DNA of 64,000 nucleotides from Pieris napi (GCF_905475465.1 NC_062236.1:9682001-9746000), one strand, 5' to 3'; positions 20,936 through 33,830 are shown, counted from the stretch's first letter. Notes: generated from the sequence alone by a model not told the origin. A program made the numbers and translations.

Positions 20936-21245
20936 TTTGAGTCTCCCAGCGCTCCGTCCTGTACCTCCTTAGTCCTTCCGCTAATTGTTAGCTTAAAGCT
21001 GCAGCAGGTCCTCCTGAACTCTGTTAATCCAGCGGTACCTATTGCTCTTCGACCATTACACCAGCTTATGTAAACCTCCTTCACCGCCTGATCTTGACCC
21101 ATGCGCGCAATGTGCCTTGACAGATGGGCCTTGTATTCGCCTATAATGTTGGGCTGGTCTTCTATTCCATTTTTGCGGACTCTCTATGACCCATCCTCCC
21201 TCCTTGTCGGCTCCTACATTTTACGCTGTAGTTAGCGATCCGTCA
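20936..21245 (-). mobile_element. LINE ORF2 C-terminal remnant
   Basis: On -, a broken frame reads IQGP/YKAHLSRHIARMGQDQAVKEVY, then GRRAIGTAGLTEFRRTC, the usual HxARM...GRR(P)xGR...RW ending of endonuclease-type LINEs. Stops and frameshifts show it is dead. Confidence 0.5.
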
Positions 21246-22539
21246 CCAATAACTTTTGCTCCACTTTCACGGTTAGCTTATACTAAGACCTTGTGCACAT
21301 AAAAAGATAAAGAAAGAGGTAAAAGAAAGTATGAAAAACAAAGACTGTTTACAGTTTTTTAGATTTCATAAAAACAATAAGAAACAGAAGGTATTCTTTA
21401 TTTAGTTTTAATACAACCGTTCTTTACAGTTCGCTTTTCATTTTAGTCTTCCAAAAGAGAGAATGAGATATTTTTACTTTGTATCAACTGTCTTCATAGG
21501 CCGAAGCGTTTGCTTTTTTGTCCCGATCGGGTTGATATATTTTTAATATATTTAACCAATAAATTGTATTAAAAACTCCCTGGACACTCCCGTAACATAA
21601 CCTTTTTATCTATTTTAACTTTAAGTCTTTAGAATATTTTTCAGCATTACATATTAGCTTTGATCTTAATAAGCTTTGATATATAATATATAAAATTCTG
21701 AATACCTTATTTACTAAAATATACATAAATCTCTTATGTATTTATAGGATAGTTTCAAATATTGTTTAAATATTGCTAATTTTGACAGCCGTCACACAGA
21801 CAACATTGTCTGTGGTTCAAATGAAAAATAAGATGGAAGTTTTGCTTTTTAATTTGTCATTGTTGATGATTAATCAGGGAAAAATGACATCACAATTCTA
21901 CTGTTTTGCTTAATAAATATTCGATCCTTAAACGGAATATTCTCTATCAGTGTTTAATAGCATTAAATAGTTTTTATTTAATGATGCAGGTGCGTAAATT
22001 ATTGATTGATTGTATGTTTATTACGTCGTTAAGTCAATAAAACAAGATATATTTTTTTATAGCTTTTTTATTACATTTAAAGACAAAACATTCTAAATTC
22101 AAAAATGTGTCTTTATCTGTGCGTATTTATTGCAATTAAAGGCGTAATTAAGTTAATTACGCTGTTCATTAATTATTATCAAAGCTTACTTTGTCTAGAG
22201 CGCCATCTATCGATAAAAGAGTTAATGTCATAGAAAGCTCTTTGAAAAAAAAACGTTGACGTAAGGTTTTATTGCAAACTTAAGCTTTGTACACATATTT
22301 GCTCTCGAATCTTCAGTAAACCTCCCGGGGATCGATGTGTAGCAGCCGTTCAGTTTGTACGCGGTATTTTATAATTGCACCCAAAGTAAATAAGGGTTCA
22401 TTATAAAATATTGAAGCATTCTTATAATTAATAACGACAGTGCATCCGTATCAACATTTCTAATCATTGTCTGGCCATAATTACAGTTTATTGTAAAACC
22501 CTTACAATTGCAATTATGTAGGTACCTTGTCTAAACCAA
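21246..22539. other. E93 intron, no recognised elements
   Basis: AT-rich non-coding; nothing recognised. Confidence 0.45.
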
Positions 22540-22900
22540 GAAGAAGAACAACCAGCCGGGTTGACCCTCGCGATTTCATACAAATCAGTGATCCGAACGC
22601 GATCGCTCGTATCGAGGGGGCTGTCGCAGATCCGGGTACGTTGGTCGGTAGCTAACCATAGTTTCAATTTTCAAAACAATGCCTTATCCATTTGCTGCGA
22701 TTCCACGTCAAAGTAGAGAGTTGTATTTTGATTAATACGCGGGAAAGAGATGGGGTGCGTTTGATTTTTGTTCTGCTTTATTTTGAACCGTGTAGTTTAG
22801 GTATAAAGTTGACTTTCGCGAGCGCTAGTTCTGAAATAGTAAGCGTAGGCGTATAGTATAAAAGTAGGCAGTGGTCGGACAGAGAATTGAGTAGAGTGGA
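22540..22900 (+). promoter_or_regulatory. Candidate internal promoter in the large E93 intron
   Basis: A patch rich in CG dinucleotides (CGCGATCGCTCG, CCGGGTACG) leads to a clean TATA box, TATAAAAG, near 22857, followed by GGCAGTGGTCGGACAGAG where a start would fall 25-35 bp downstream. E93 genes in other insects have alternative 5' ends. The promoter reading is inference; no downstream 5' exon was identified. Confidence 0.3.
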
Positions 22901-23559
22901 TATTGTATAATTGTTCTTTTTTGAGTCGAGTGCCGCTTTGTGTTTGTGATAATTTTTAACTGCTATAAATTTCCTCATTTACGTATATCATGCGTTAATT
23001 TTATTATTGAACGAGAATGGCTCTGGTTCATGTACGCACATTACTTTAACAATTTTATTTCGTTATTTTTTGAACAGTTTTAATAAGAGTTTTGTTTGGT
23101 ACCTACTTAAATTTGTTTGTTGCGTTCATTATTATGAAAATTGTTGCAAAGAAAAAACAATTGAATGCTACATAAAAGATATAATTTTATCGCTAGGTTT
23201 AGTTTTATCGTTTTATTAAGGGAATGTAATGTGTAATTACACAGCAAGACCACTTCAACCGTAAAATTAATTCAGTTCTCTTCATTTTTGTGATCTTAAA
23301 TTTTCGTGTTATAACACCATTGCATGTTGTAATGATTTACTGGTGTAATTGTATGTTTTATAGCTTCGTATTAAAATTTTAATTGTACAAAAAGTGGCTT
23401 TATCGCGTCTATAAAATCATACTAAACTCTAATTGGTATAAATTAAGATGTACCTATGTCTGCGCAATTATATTTCCGTAAGCTCTCGTCGGGTAAATGA
23501 TGCGAAAAAAAGTATAATAAATTAATTAACAGATTGAGCGACTCCTGTGCACTTAATAT

Positions 23560-23830
23560 CCGATCGGTTAAACAGCATAGGCCGGACAGAAAAGCCTACA
23601 GGGGCGGTCCGCTAGGGGTGGAAACGGAGGAAAATTCACGTGTCAGACCCTCCCCTCGGCCGTACACGTGCGGCCAAATAGCCTCAGTGTACGCACGCCT
23701 TTACTAATCATTACCGCTCGTAAAAAAGAAAAATGAGCGCGCGCTTTTGACATTTCGGACTTTTTCGAAAAGAGAACGTCTAAGTGTTTTTCTTTTTTTT
23801 TAAATGGCGCGGTTTCGTGTTTAAGTGCCG
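23560..23830. other. GC- and CpG-rich island in the E93 intron
   Basis: GGGGCGGTCCGCTAGGGGTG, CCCCTCGGCCGTACACGTGC and GAGCGCGCGC stand out from the surrounding AT-rich intron. No convincing exon. It could be a regulatory element or first exon of a shorter transcript. Confidence 0.35.
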
Positions 23831-24987
23831 GAAATGTTGTAATGAAAACAAAGTCAGTACATTGAGAGTGTTTCGTTTTTCTTAGTTTTTTTAGTGTGAA
23901 ATGGATGGGAACAGAACATGAGGCGATTTCATGGTTAGTTTCATCTAATGTTCGATAGTATTTAATGGTATGAATTGTCAAAATGTATAAACAATTTATT
24001 TTTTCATAATGGAGATTTGCATGTGATAATTATGAAAATAATACTTCTATAATCTTAATATTATCTACTATTATCTTTAATAGGATTAACCGCAAAATTT
24101 AGGATACTTTAAGTACATATATCAAATGTCAGATGAAAACTCTCTTAGATAAATTAAATAAAAATCTATATGGTAACATTTAAGTCAAATACAGGTACAT
24201 AAAAATAATAAACAAGTAGTATACATAAAAGGTCGTTTAAAAAAGAAAATGTTAGGTACTCTAAAAATGTAAGACATTTATGTATAAACAATGCTAATAA
24301 TTTATTCACAATATATTCTGTAAAATATTTTTTTGGTTCCTAAGGTATTTAATAAATAATACTTATTTATTCATATTAGAATATATACTTAAATCGTTTA
24401 TAGAGTAAAGAAAAGTCACTTTGACAACATACCTACATCCATAGATAAAATCTAATGCTAACATAAATTAATATAACGAAAAACAATAACAAACCTTAAA
24501 AAATAACAACTGGAAATAATAATAATAAAATATTAGAAAATTAAGTTGGAAAAACATGACTATAATTTCCAGCACTAAAGTGTTATTTATTTAAATCATA
24601 CTAAACAATCTATTATTTAATATTCAAGGTTGAACCGGCTTAGCTCAGTGTTATTCACAAATTAAACATGTCCATGTATCTGTTAATAAATATTTTATTA
24701 TTACCTTTTATTTAAGTAATTCCAAAGCAACCAAAAGCCTTATTTCCATTTTGGGTTTGTCCTTAAATTTAGTGACAGATTTTTTAGAAAAGTCCAGCAA
24801 ATAAATAAAACTTTAACGTCAATCTAGACTAGTTTTAAGGCCATGAGGCCAGAAGGATTGCCTTTCGAAAAGCTATTAAATTAATACGCTCGATATATAT
24901 ACTTACTATAGATAATAACAATACCACAGATAATAAATGTACATTTTTAGATGGATGGGAAGTTATCCCTATTTATCTAAGCAATGG
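23831..24987. other. E93 intron, no recognised elements
   Basis: AT-rich; no exon or repeat identified. Confidence 0.5.
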
Positions 24988-25262
24988 TTATGAGCAGTGT
25001 TGCCTTGTTGGACTCTCATCCCTGAGGTCTTAGATTCGATCTACGTGCACCAATGGACTTTCTTTCTATGTGCGCATTTAACATTCGCTGAAATGGTGAA
25101 GGAAAACATCGTGAGGAAACGTGGCTTACTAAAAAGTTGACGCCGTGTGTGAGGCACAGGTGGATCACCTACTTGTAGATTGTAGATTGACAATTGATCA
25201 TGAAACATTCAGAAATCTGAGGCACAGGCCCTGAAAAGGTTGTAGCGCCACTGATTTATTTA
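24988..25262 (+). mobile_element. SINE, + orientation
   Basis: Full-length-like copy: CTCTCATCCCTGAGGTCTTA, CAATGGACTTTCTTTCTATG, GTGAAGGAAAACATCGTGAG, GAAATCTGAGGCACAGGCCC and GGTTGTAGCGCCACTGA, with a T/A-rich tail. Confidence 0.8.
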
Positions 25263-25975
25263 ATTTAAATATCGTCCATATTTATCAATCATACAAAACA
25301 AACTGTTTCTTATTTTATGTTCTTTGAAAATTACGTAGGAAATATTATTATCTTAGTTGGTATAAAGATTTCATTAATTAATAATAATATAATTCTCAAC
25401 TATAAGAATTTAAATCAAGCTATGTAACGTTTCATATACATTCTACGTATAGCTATGTAAATGACATATATGTCAGTCAAAAACAAAATGTATTAATACA
25501 ATTATCATTACTATTCTGTTATTTTTAAATTGGTAGGTTACTTTTATACGCTTATTAAAGGCTGTGAAAACATATTTGACCAACTAAAAACCACTGAACA
25601 TTTCAAATGCTTTCTGACATTAAGTACCTACTAGGAAATAATAATTGTTTGATCTGTCAAAGTATACTCTCTAGTTGATCTATGAATCTTTATCGTTAAG
25701 GCTCATATTTTAAATCTTGTAATTTATCCTTACAAATGCAGTCTGAACAGGTTTCTTTATTTATCTAACAAATAGGGGTCTAGGACCGGTTAAATAGAAA
25801 AAAGTAGAATCATAGATTATACAATACGTAATGCGCCATCTGCTTAGAATAGCGCTAAACGGCAGCTGTTTGAACTCCATTATTTGAACTTGGAACGTAA
25901 AAAACTGGCCACACATAATTTACCGCTCGCCAAATGGTGGGGTTCACATTCTAATTCTAAACTCACGGCCTCGAC

Positions 25976-26020
25976 CAATGACGGTCGAGGACGAGTCAAA
26001 ATGGCGGTCGTGAGAACCGG
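25976..26020. promoter_or_regulatory. Short hairpin and CAAAATGGCGG motif in the E93 intron
   Basis: CCTCGACC and GGTCGAGG form an 8-bp perfect stem around AATGAC, followed by CAAAATGGCGGTCGTGAGA (about 25997). A 17-of-19 match lies at 9872. Could be a YY1/PHO-type element; unproven. Confidence 0.3.
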
Positions 26021-28261
26021 TTAATGGGTTTGAATTTAGAATAGTATTTTTATTAATGCGTTCGTAACGTCAAGGCACAATTGCCCTTTTTTTCTAACCG
26101 TCGAATATCCTGATACATATAATTTACGTATCTAACTATTGATTGGTCGGGGCTAACGCTAATTATACTATTCAGGTTTATTTTTCCGTTAGACTACCCG
26201 GCAATTCTTGAATAACTGATGAAATACCTGAACTATAGGTCTGGTTGCTTTTAAATCAGTCATAAATTATTTCTTGTAATTGTTAGTATTAAATAAAATA
26301 GCTTCGCAAAAATATAATAATAAAATATACGTCATATTTCCTTGTAAGGGCAAACAATAATTTCGTAATAAGCGGAAAATCATCTTAAATCATGACAGGA
26401 AAATTAGATCTAACGCAATCATTTTAAAAACATCCGTGAGAATGGAATTTAATGTAATAAATCTTACAAGATACGCAATTAAATGTTTGTTTTGGATAAC
26501 TATTATTTAATGAATTTATCTCTACAATAAATTTACACATAGTTGTAGAAATATCCTATGAATTTTTAAAAAATAATGTAGCTACTAACTAATGTTTCGC
26601 TGATATTTTTTCTAAGCCTGCAAAAAGGTTTACATTTTAAACGACTCTATATTTTATTGAAGTCAAAACTATCACACATAATTATTAAAAAACAGAGCTA
26701 AATTGTAAATATCATCTTTCAAGAAGAAAACTTTAAGGGTACTTAGTTGTAAAATTGTAATTACGTATAGGAATATTATGAGCAACACTGGTTAATAAAA
26801 ATATAATATTTTTATATACTAGTTATTCCGTATTGCGTGTTGTTTATAAAGACATTGAGTCGGGTTAAAAAACGAATCATGGGAAAAATAACCTTAAAAC
26901 TAGGAACAATTTTAACAGTGTTTGAGGGATACAGTTCTTCTATTGTTTTAAATTATTACCTGTTGTCGCCGCTTTAACCTACGAAAATAAACATTTCTGT
27001 AATAAATGATAATATTATGTAAATCATCAATTAACAAGTGTCAAAATTCATGTAATATTAACAATTCAGCATAACTACTAATATTTATGGCCAATATTTA
27101 TTTTTTCATCATTTAAATCATGTTAATTATATTAAAAACATTTCTGTTTTGTATAGTGGCTGATGTAACGATTATTATTTACGTTTATATTATTTAAATA
27201 TTATGTATTTAGCCTACTGTGACTGACACATTATAGAATTTAAAGCCAAGAATATGCCACACACAGTTTTTCTTGAGAGTACGAACAAGTGTTAATTACG
27301 ATTGAAAGACACATTGATAGTAATGAACTGTTGGGGACCGAACATGTGATCCCAGGGTTTAGTCAATCGCCCAATTTGGTTTAGCTAGCTTTACCTATAT
27401 GACGAAATAGCATAATTACCAACATACATCCATTCCATTCGCTCGTAAAACGTAAAAATATCGGTTTTTGTATTACCGATTTTTCCTATTAATTAAGCAC
27501 TAAATGAACGCTCGAATGGAACGTTATAAAATAATTAACACAATAGGAAAATAAATACGCCAAACTATAATTAAAAATAATTTGCATTTACGTCAATCTA
27601 ATTATATTGCATTATTTTTAATCGAATTTTCGCCTTTTGTATTAATGATTTGGTTTTTATGAAGGTTAATTTAATAATTAAATCTATTAAATACGATTGG
27701 TAATCATTGTTTTAAATCATTAAACAATGGAATTAAATTAAAGGTAGGTTCTGGTAAATATAGGTGATATTAATTTTATTTCTTCTTACAACTAGGTAAA
27801 GCTACAAAATCCGTTTTTAAGAGCCCAAAATTAATGGAAAATACTCACCAATATTGCAATGTTAATAAAAATATTAAGATTTGTCTAAATGTTTTTAAAT
27901 ATTACAAATTTGCTTCTTTCTAGCTTCGTGCCCAAGAGGCACATTCAAAACTTTACAAGTTTCAAAACGAAATACAAACATAATGCTTACATAAGCTAGT
28001 CTAACTTAATAATTATTCTTATTTTTCAACATTTACCGTGCCATTAATGTAAATCCTAAGATTTACCAACGGAATGGTGGTAAGAGTTCGAATCGCAAAC
28101 CTTTTGGGACATTTACCATTAGGAATTGGTAGATCTTAGGTTTTTCTGGAATATCTTAGGATTTACTGCAGTTCGAGCTTTTACAGTAACATATCTACAT
28201 GAATAATTGTATTTTAGTCTAGAATGTGATAAATATGTATAATCTATGTTCTCTCTTCCAG
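26021..28261. other. 3' part of the 11.9-kb E93 intron
   Basis: AT-rich. A near-palindrome GTAAATCCTAAGATTTAC at 28049, with a second copy of half of it at 28152, is the only structure noted. Confidence 0.45.
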
Positions 28262-28387
28262 AGTCCCGAATCGGAATCGGATAGCAGTTCCTTGTCGGGA
28301 GCAAAAAGTCCCGCTGGCGGGCCACTACTGCTGCAGCAGTTGCTGCAGTTGCAGCTGCAGGGGCAGAACCCGCAAGCGATAGCACAG
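28262..28387 (+). CDS. E93: E93 exon, serine-rich then leucine/glutamine-rich
   Basis: 42 codons in phase 0; acceptor CTCTTCCAG, donor GTATGC. It encodes SPESESDSSSLSGAKSPAGG followed by LLLQQLLQLQLQGQNPQAIAQ. Ser-Pro-rich then Leu/Gln-rich segments fit the low-complexity regulatory middle of E93. CTGCAG-type repeats in the DNA make the Q/L tract prone to length change. It joins in frame to both neighbours. Confidence 0.85.
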
Positions 28388-29588
28388 GTATGCTGCAAAT
28401 CATGTAAAGGAATATAGGGAGCGGCTCAGTAACATAAAAGTAGTTACAAAATCTTATTTATTATTGGTAAACTAAAGCACTGTACACTTTTACAACAGCC
28501 TAAAGTAAACTCACTGAAAAAAACGAAGGCTGCAAGACTGTAAAAGTGTAAAAAGACAGATTTCGTTTTTGAAATGAGGGTAGATTAGATAATTTATTAC
28601 CTAAAATAGTGATAAACCTCGTGGTACAAACGTATTTCCTACACTATTAGTGCATTTATATTTTGATTAGATATAAAAAAAAATATAGATATTTATTGTA
28701 TTTTTATTTTATTTAAATACATTAAATGGTTAATCGACACAAAATATCTAAACTGTTAAATTTATCTCGCATTTTTTAATTTGGTCCGATAATTGTTATA
28801 TATATTTAATTTAACAAGCTAAACTAATGCCTCATATATTGTTCTGACCCCATGAATTAGAAGGCATCCTTTGAAGTAGTCCTTAATATCGTCATTTAAA
28901 TTTGATAAAAAATATGTTCGATTCATGTTTCTAAATACATAATAGATATATCTACTCTTAGAACTCTATCAACATTCACAATAGATATTCACTTATTTTT
29001 AATGGTTGTTACCATAATCTGTAGCCCCTTGAATCCTTTGACGTCTAAGACCCCTTTTGACCTAGATAAGACCATGCTTTTTATATCCCCCATGCGCCAT
29101 AAGTTTTCTAAGGTGCGTTTACCTTCGTTTTAATTATTATGGTCTTTTGAAGGGAGGACTAACATTCTATTATGATTGCTATCGGGAATTGTGGTAGAAG
29201 GGTATATTTTTATGTTTGAATGTGGTATACTGAATCTTTGAATCAATATTTTCTGTATCACAATATGTTTGCTCCTGTAATTTATGAAGCATTATTCTCT
29301 TTATCTAATTTTTCTAAAAGAACGAAATGCATTTGCCACTGACTTCGATTAATTATTGATTCATATAATTTGATTAAGAGAAGAAAATGATAAAATAAAA
29401 TATCTTTCGGGACAATTTCTAAACCATTTTCGTTTGCATTATATTTAGTTATACCCAAATCTTTCGGCATTTTTTATAACAAGGGTAAGTGATGCCCATG
29501 GACTGATAGTGAACGAACACTCGCGGCAAAAGCAGCCATATAGATCATAAAGGGTATTTATGGTTTAATGCAAGGGTATACCTATCAG
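28388..29588. other. E93 intron
   Basis: AT-rich, no recognised elements; ends at acceptor ACCTATCAG. Confidence 0.55.
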
Positions 29589-29719
29589 GCTTACATGGAG
29601 ATGTGTGTGCAGTTCCAACAGATGATTGCTGCGTTGGCTGCCCTCGGCTCGGGGCTGGTTCCGCCGGCACTGCCGCAGGCCTGGATGATGCAGAGGCTTC
29701 CAAGACCACCGCTCGATAG
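29589..29719 (+). CDS. E93: E93 exon
   Basis: Encodes AYMEMCVQFQQMIAALAALG then SGLVPPALPQAWMMQRLPRP and PLD plus two bases; donor GTAAGT. A helical, hydrophobic Met/Ala/Leu segment followed by a proline-rich one. It begins in phase 0 after the previous exon and ends in phase 2, matched by the next exon. Confidence 0.85.
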
Positions 29720-29825
29720 GTAAGTTTGTGTTTGGATAATCGTTGTTAAGAATATACTATAACAATTGCCTTTATTCAGCAATTTATTCATTCATTTTTA
29801 ATTTTTCACAATAGTATTATTATTT

Positions 29826-29969
29826 TTAACGAAATACAGTATTTTCGTCGGGATTTCCCTTGATATCGGCCTCCGCTAGTGCCTTCTTATATCGTTCTAA
29901 CTCATTATAACCTTTGCTGTCCCTTTGGTAAATCATCTTCCCAACTCTTAAATCTTCGTGCTCTTCCAT
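29826..29969 (-). other. Antisense 47-codon coding-like ORF in an E93 intron
   Basis: ATG at 29969-29967 to TAA at 29828-29826. The product is highly charged and helix-like, with a GYNELERYKKALAEADIKGN core, quite unlike chance frames in this AT-rich intron. I do not recognise it. It could be a retrocopied exon, a fragment of a nested gene or a micropeptide. Confidence 0.35.
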
Positions 29970-29984
29970 TTGTAATAGTAGGTA

Positions 29985-30719
29985 GGTAGTAGGTAGTATC
30001 TACTTTTGTGTAGAGATCATACATTCCTACACTATACTTAGGAACTATCTTCAGTTCTTTAATAGGCAAATGTTATTCGAACACTGTATGTTCCTAGGTT
30101 TGTCTGTTGGAAACACTCACACGAAGAGCTGTTTTCCCGTAATGTTTTCGCGAAAGGTTCTATACTAGTAAAACTATGTAGAAAGGTTTTATAATTTTTG
30201 TATTTACTATAACGTTTAATCAGTAACACACTGAATATTTAATTCCATTATCCAAATTAATTAAAGAATTAATAAACACAAGTGTGACCTACTTAGATCC
30301 ACTATAAAATATCAATATTTTAAAAATTATAAAGCCAGGCCACAGTAATCTTAAATCTTAATGAATGACGTATGACCTAATTTCTTTGATGCGGTTGCAT
30401 TTAAAAATTTAAGCTGTTTTAATAGTGTTAAAGCTGACTTATCTAAAACGTTTAAAGGCGTTTTATAAAGCACTTTTAACAAGATGTAAATTACTCGGTG
30501 GCGTATCAAGATATTTTTTATAGATAAGGATAAAATTTGTTCGGAATTTAAAAGTGCATTCAAAAATGTTTTTATTCGTCGTAGCCTTTGGCATACAATT
30601 GTTGAAGTTCGTAATATATAAGGCAAGCACAGATATTATCTGTTTCGTTGATAGGACTGGTGCTAATTAATAATTTGAATATTTGGCTACGAACACACGA
30701 CATTCAAGTGACTAAAGTA
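29985..30719. other. E93 intron
   Basis: AT-rich; a small TAGG-rich simple repeat near 29980-30000. Confidence 0.5.
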
Positions 30720-31112
30720 AACTTTATTAATTAATAACCTTAAAATACAGTATTTAAAATTTTCTTAACCTACAAAGTAATAATAAAAATAATTAAACAT
30801 AAATAAAATGAAAATAACAAATTTAAAAAGTTTGGTCCCTGTGGCAGTGTACCTTTAACGCTGGCAGCATTTCCTCGCTGTATTGCGATACTTATTCGTT
30901 AAGCCAGGAAAGTACCAGCTCTGGGGTCACCGGTACTATCTACTAGGCGCCAACTTTAATTTAATAAGCGCCTGTGCACTTGAAGCCCACGGCCCAAGAG
31001 TCTCTACTCCAAAGGGAACAAAATCGAAGTTGGAGGAAAGACTCTTATATTTGTGCCGTTTATTAGAAATATGCGTTACTAGCAATGCTTTAACTTTTAA
31101 ATTTGTAATTTA
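30720..31112 (-). mobile_element. LINE ORF2 C-terminal remnant plus 3' UTR, - orientation
   Basis: Reverse complement of the element at 53600-53940: shared blocks include GTTTGGTCCCTGTGGCAGTG then TACCTTTAACGCTGGCAGCA and TTGTTCCCTTTGGAG-like. On - it encodes worn remains of the C-terminus (FDFVPFxVxTLGPWA...). The + frame over it is antisense. Confidence 0.65.
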
Positions 31113-32300
31113 CCCGCGTTAATAAATCTCTAACAACCCACTTAAAAACAAAGCAAAAAGAAAGCTTAAAGACAAAACATTCAGGACATAATCGTTTCTT
31201 TTTTTTAAAACTTACAATAATATCTAGATAGAACTAATAGAATAACAAGAGAAGTTGGTTTGTTGATAAATTTTCTAATAAAATATCATAGTAAATAATA
31301 TTTGTGGGTTTAATCCATAAAAACACGAAGTTCATATTTTTTGCAATAGATTTCGGAGAAGTCAGACTACTTCTATGTTAATAACGTCTCTGATTAATAA
31401 TTTATTACCTGAATACATACAAATATACTTGTTAGATAAAAGATATTTTGATTAACAAATGGTTGTTTACGATGGAATATTGTAGCCCTTCTAATGGCAT
31501 TGAAATGTTTAATATCAACTTGTTTCAATATAAATTAATGGTAAGTCCAAAAGATTTTGTCTTCAAGACCTGAATTATTGTCTTATTAATATTACATCAA
31601 ATTAGAATTATTATTCAGAACGCCATATACCACAGCACGCAAAAGATAAGTGTTTCCTTGTGGTAAAACTTAAAAATTCATTCTTTCATTCTTAAAAAGT
31701 TTATATTTACAGAAATTTTCTCGTATTTCTAGTACCTATTATTAATAAATCTTTAAAACTTGTTTAAAAATAGTTTCAGTATATTTTCCTTGGTTTAACC
31801 ATGTGATGCAATCTTAACTCCGTTGAAATGAACTACGAATCCTTGACTAGTTACTTAATACGGAAGAGCAGGTTTTTCTTTAGTTAAACTTGATTTTAAT
31901 CCGTTAATACACGTTTATCGTTAACAAGGGCAAACTAGCTTTAATCTGATTATGGCTTTTCATTATCTTTACTATTGCGTGATAAAATAATAATTTAAAC
32001 AGACAATAGAATCGCTTATTTAAAAATCGATGTTTGACAGATAACAGGTGACAGATGACACATGAAAACTATTAGTGAACCGCGTTTTGTTTTTTACAGA
32101 CATATATATTTAAGAGTTAAGAAATGCTTCTTTTTCCAATATAACCTTTGCGCATTAACGCATAGGTTAATACTTAATACAGACAACAATAAAACAACAA
32201 ATAATCTTGGAAGTAGATAGCCAAGATGTCTTTGACCCTAAGCCCCTTTCGACTGGGTTGCGATTAAATATTTTGTTTTGCAAATCGTTTAATGGCGACG
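31113..32300. other. E93 intron
   Basis: AT-rich, no recognised elements. Confidence 0.5.
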
Positions 32301-32542
32301 TTATAGAGACGTAAAAAAAAGGTTAAAGGTTGGTGGACTCAGTTTCCGTACTTAGACTCCCATTAGGTCCGTTGTGCGTAAGTTCTGGCTAACTAAGCCA
32401 GCCTAGCTCCTTCCAGAAGCACAGAAGTCTCTTGGGCACTTCGCAGACTTCACGGATTCCGTGATTTCTGTACGTTGGTTAGCATTTCAGGATTACGTGG
32501 GTGACTGATTCCTCTGAATCAGCCTCTTATAGAGACGTAAAA
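32301..32542 (-). mobile_element. Second copy of the 17.4-kb LINE tail, with 16-bp target duplication
   Basis: TTATAGAGACGTAAAA at 32301-32316 is repeated at 32527-32542, bounding a 210-bp insert related to 17400-17600 (AGCCAGCCTAGCTCCTTCCA then GAAGCACAGAAGTCTC). Its 3' tail on - is AACCTTTAACCTTTTT-like. Internal deletions. Confidence 0.8.
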
Positions 32543-33254
32543 TCATTAATAAACAATCCTGTCACATCTCATCACGACTTGTTTTTGGCCTTAAAGTAGG
32601 TTTTGACTATGGCATTAGGACTCTTTAATAACGACTATAGGTTTTCAAGCTGTGCTAGCGATATAGTTTAGGTATTTGTCAATGTCAAACAGCTTGTTTG
32701 GTTTAATATTAACGAGTGTTTATGTAAGGTTTATTTTGAATATTAAATAGTGTAAAATTTATTGCTGGTCGCTAAAGGTCAATCGTTACACTGACGGTTT
32801 AATCGATCATTTATTTAGATTATTATATAAATTTACAGTACTGCAGTTTATCTAGTGTCTTATGAATTTTTATTACAAACGAAAGAAAAAGGAATATCAA
32901 CCCTTGATCCTGAATGTTGTATATTTTGTTTTCTTTAGTTCTTGATATCACCATTATTATTATTATGAGTAAGTAGACTGCCTTTTCATTGTTCGCAAAT
33001 ACCGTATAAGTAGGTATTAATTTTGAACTTCGATTGGCGCATCGCCGTTTCGAACCCCACGATTTGGATATACGAGTAACTGAATATTATTAGTGTTTTT
33101 ATTAGACAAATTATAAGACGCCGGGATAGATTATAGGTGTAGGACGCGGATGTAACACTTTATCCTATTTGAATGCTATTATCATACTATCACGATTTTA
33201 TGGAAAGGAATTGTTAAATTTTTAAGCACACTGCTTAAAAATGAAAAATGTCTC

Positions 33255-33520
33255 TTTCTTCAGTCGGTAACTCGTGTCTGACCGTCATGGTCAGCAAGGA
33301 AACATCTCAATCTGTTTCCACCGGTTTCTGTACAGCGCCTCTCTTATTACAGTGTACATTTTTGAGGACGATGAGTCTGTCACTGGATCGTTCCATCTGG
33401 TTGGTGAACGCCCACGTGATCTTTTGCCCTAAGTGTTACCAACCACGATTAGTTTCTCCAAGTTCATACCACCTCAGCGCATTGTATGGCCGAAATATGA
33501 GATAATTCGTTGTCGGCATA
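33255..33520 (-). mobile_element. LINE ORF2 C-terminal remnant
   Basis: On - it reads GKRSRGRSPTRWNDPVTDSS then YRNRWKQIEM with later stops, the familiar GRPxxRWxD...W end of an endonuclease-type LINE. The + frame across it is antisense. Confidence 0.5.
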
Positions 33521-33559
33521 TGGTAGACAAGTTTTATAGCGATATAGAATATAAAACAC

Positions 33560-33830
33560 CATCCGTATCACCTTGACGTCCGTCGTTCCACAACTGAGCG
33601 TTTCTTAAGGCAGTTTTTGCCGCGCTCCACCACCATGTGGCAAGCTGCCCACTGAAGTATTTCCTAACCAATTTGCCTTAGGGTCCTTCAAGAAAAGAGC
33701 GTTACAATTCTTAAAAGGCCGGCAACGCACTTGCTAGCCTTCTGGCAATGTGAGTCCATGGGCGGCGGTATCACTTAACATCAGGTGAGCCTCCTGCCCG
33801 TTTGTCTCCTATTACATAAAAAATATTGAT
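33560..33830 (+). mobile_element. LINE ORF2 end and 3' tail (reference copy of the LKGRQ family)
   Basis: Worn frame VRRSTTERFLRQFLPRSTTM then GSFKKRALQFLKGRQRTC, followed by GGGCGGCGGTATCACTTAAC, ATCAGGTGAGCCTCCTGCCC and GTTTGTCTCCTATTACATAA. Partial copies: 5390, 12776, 13380, 37465. Confidence 0.7.

Noticed and set aside
23643..23981. 112-codon - frame in the CG-rich island
   Set aside because: No family features; open only because of local GC content.
30883..31122. 79-codon + frame
   Set aside because: Antisense to a LINE ORF2 end; the coding sense is the - strand.
33248..33505. 85-codon + frame
   Set aside because: Antisense of a LINE C-terminal remnant (GRSPTRWND motif on -).
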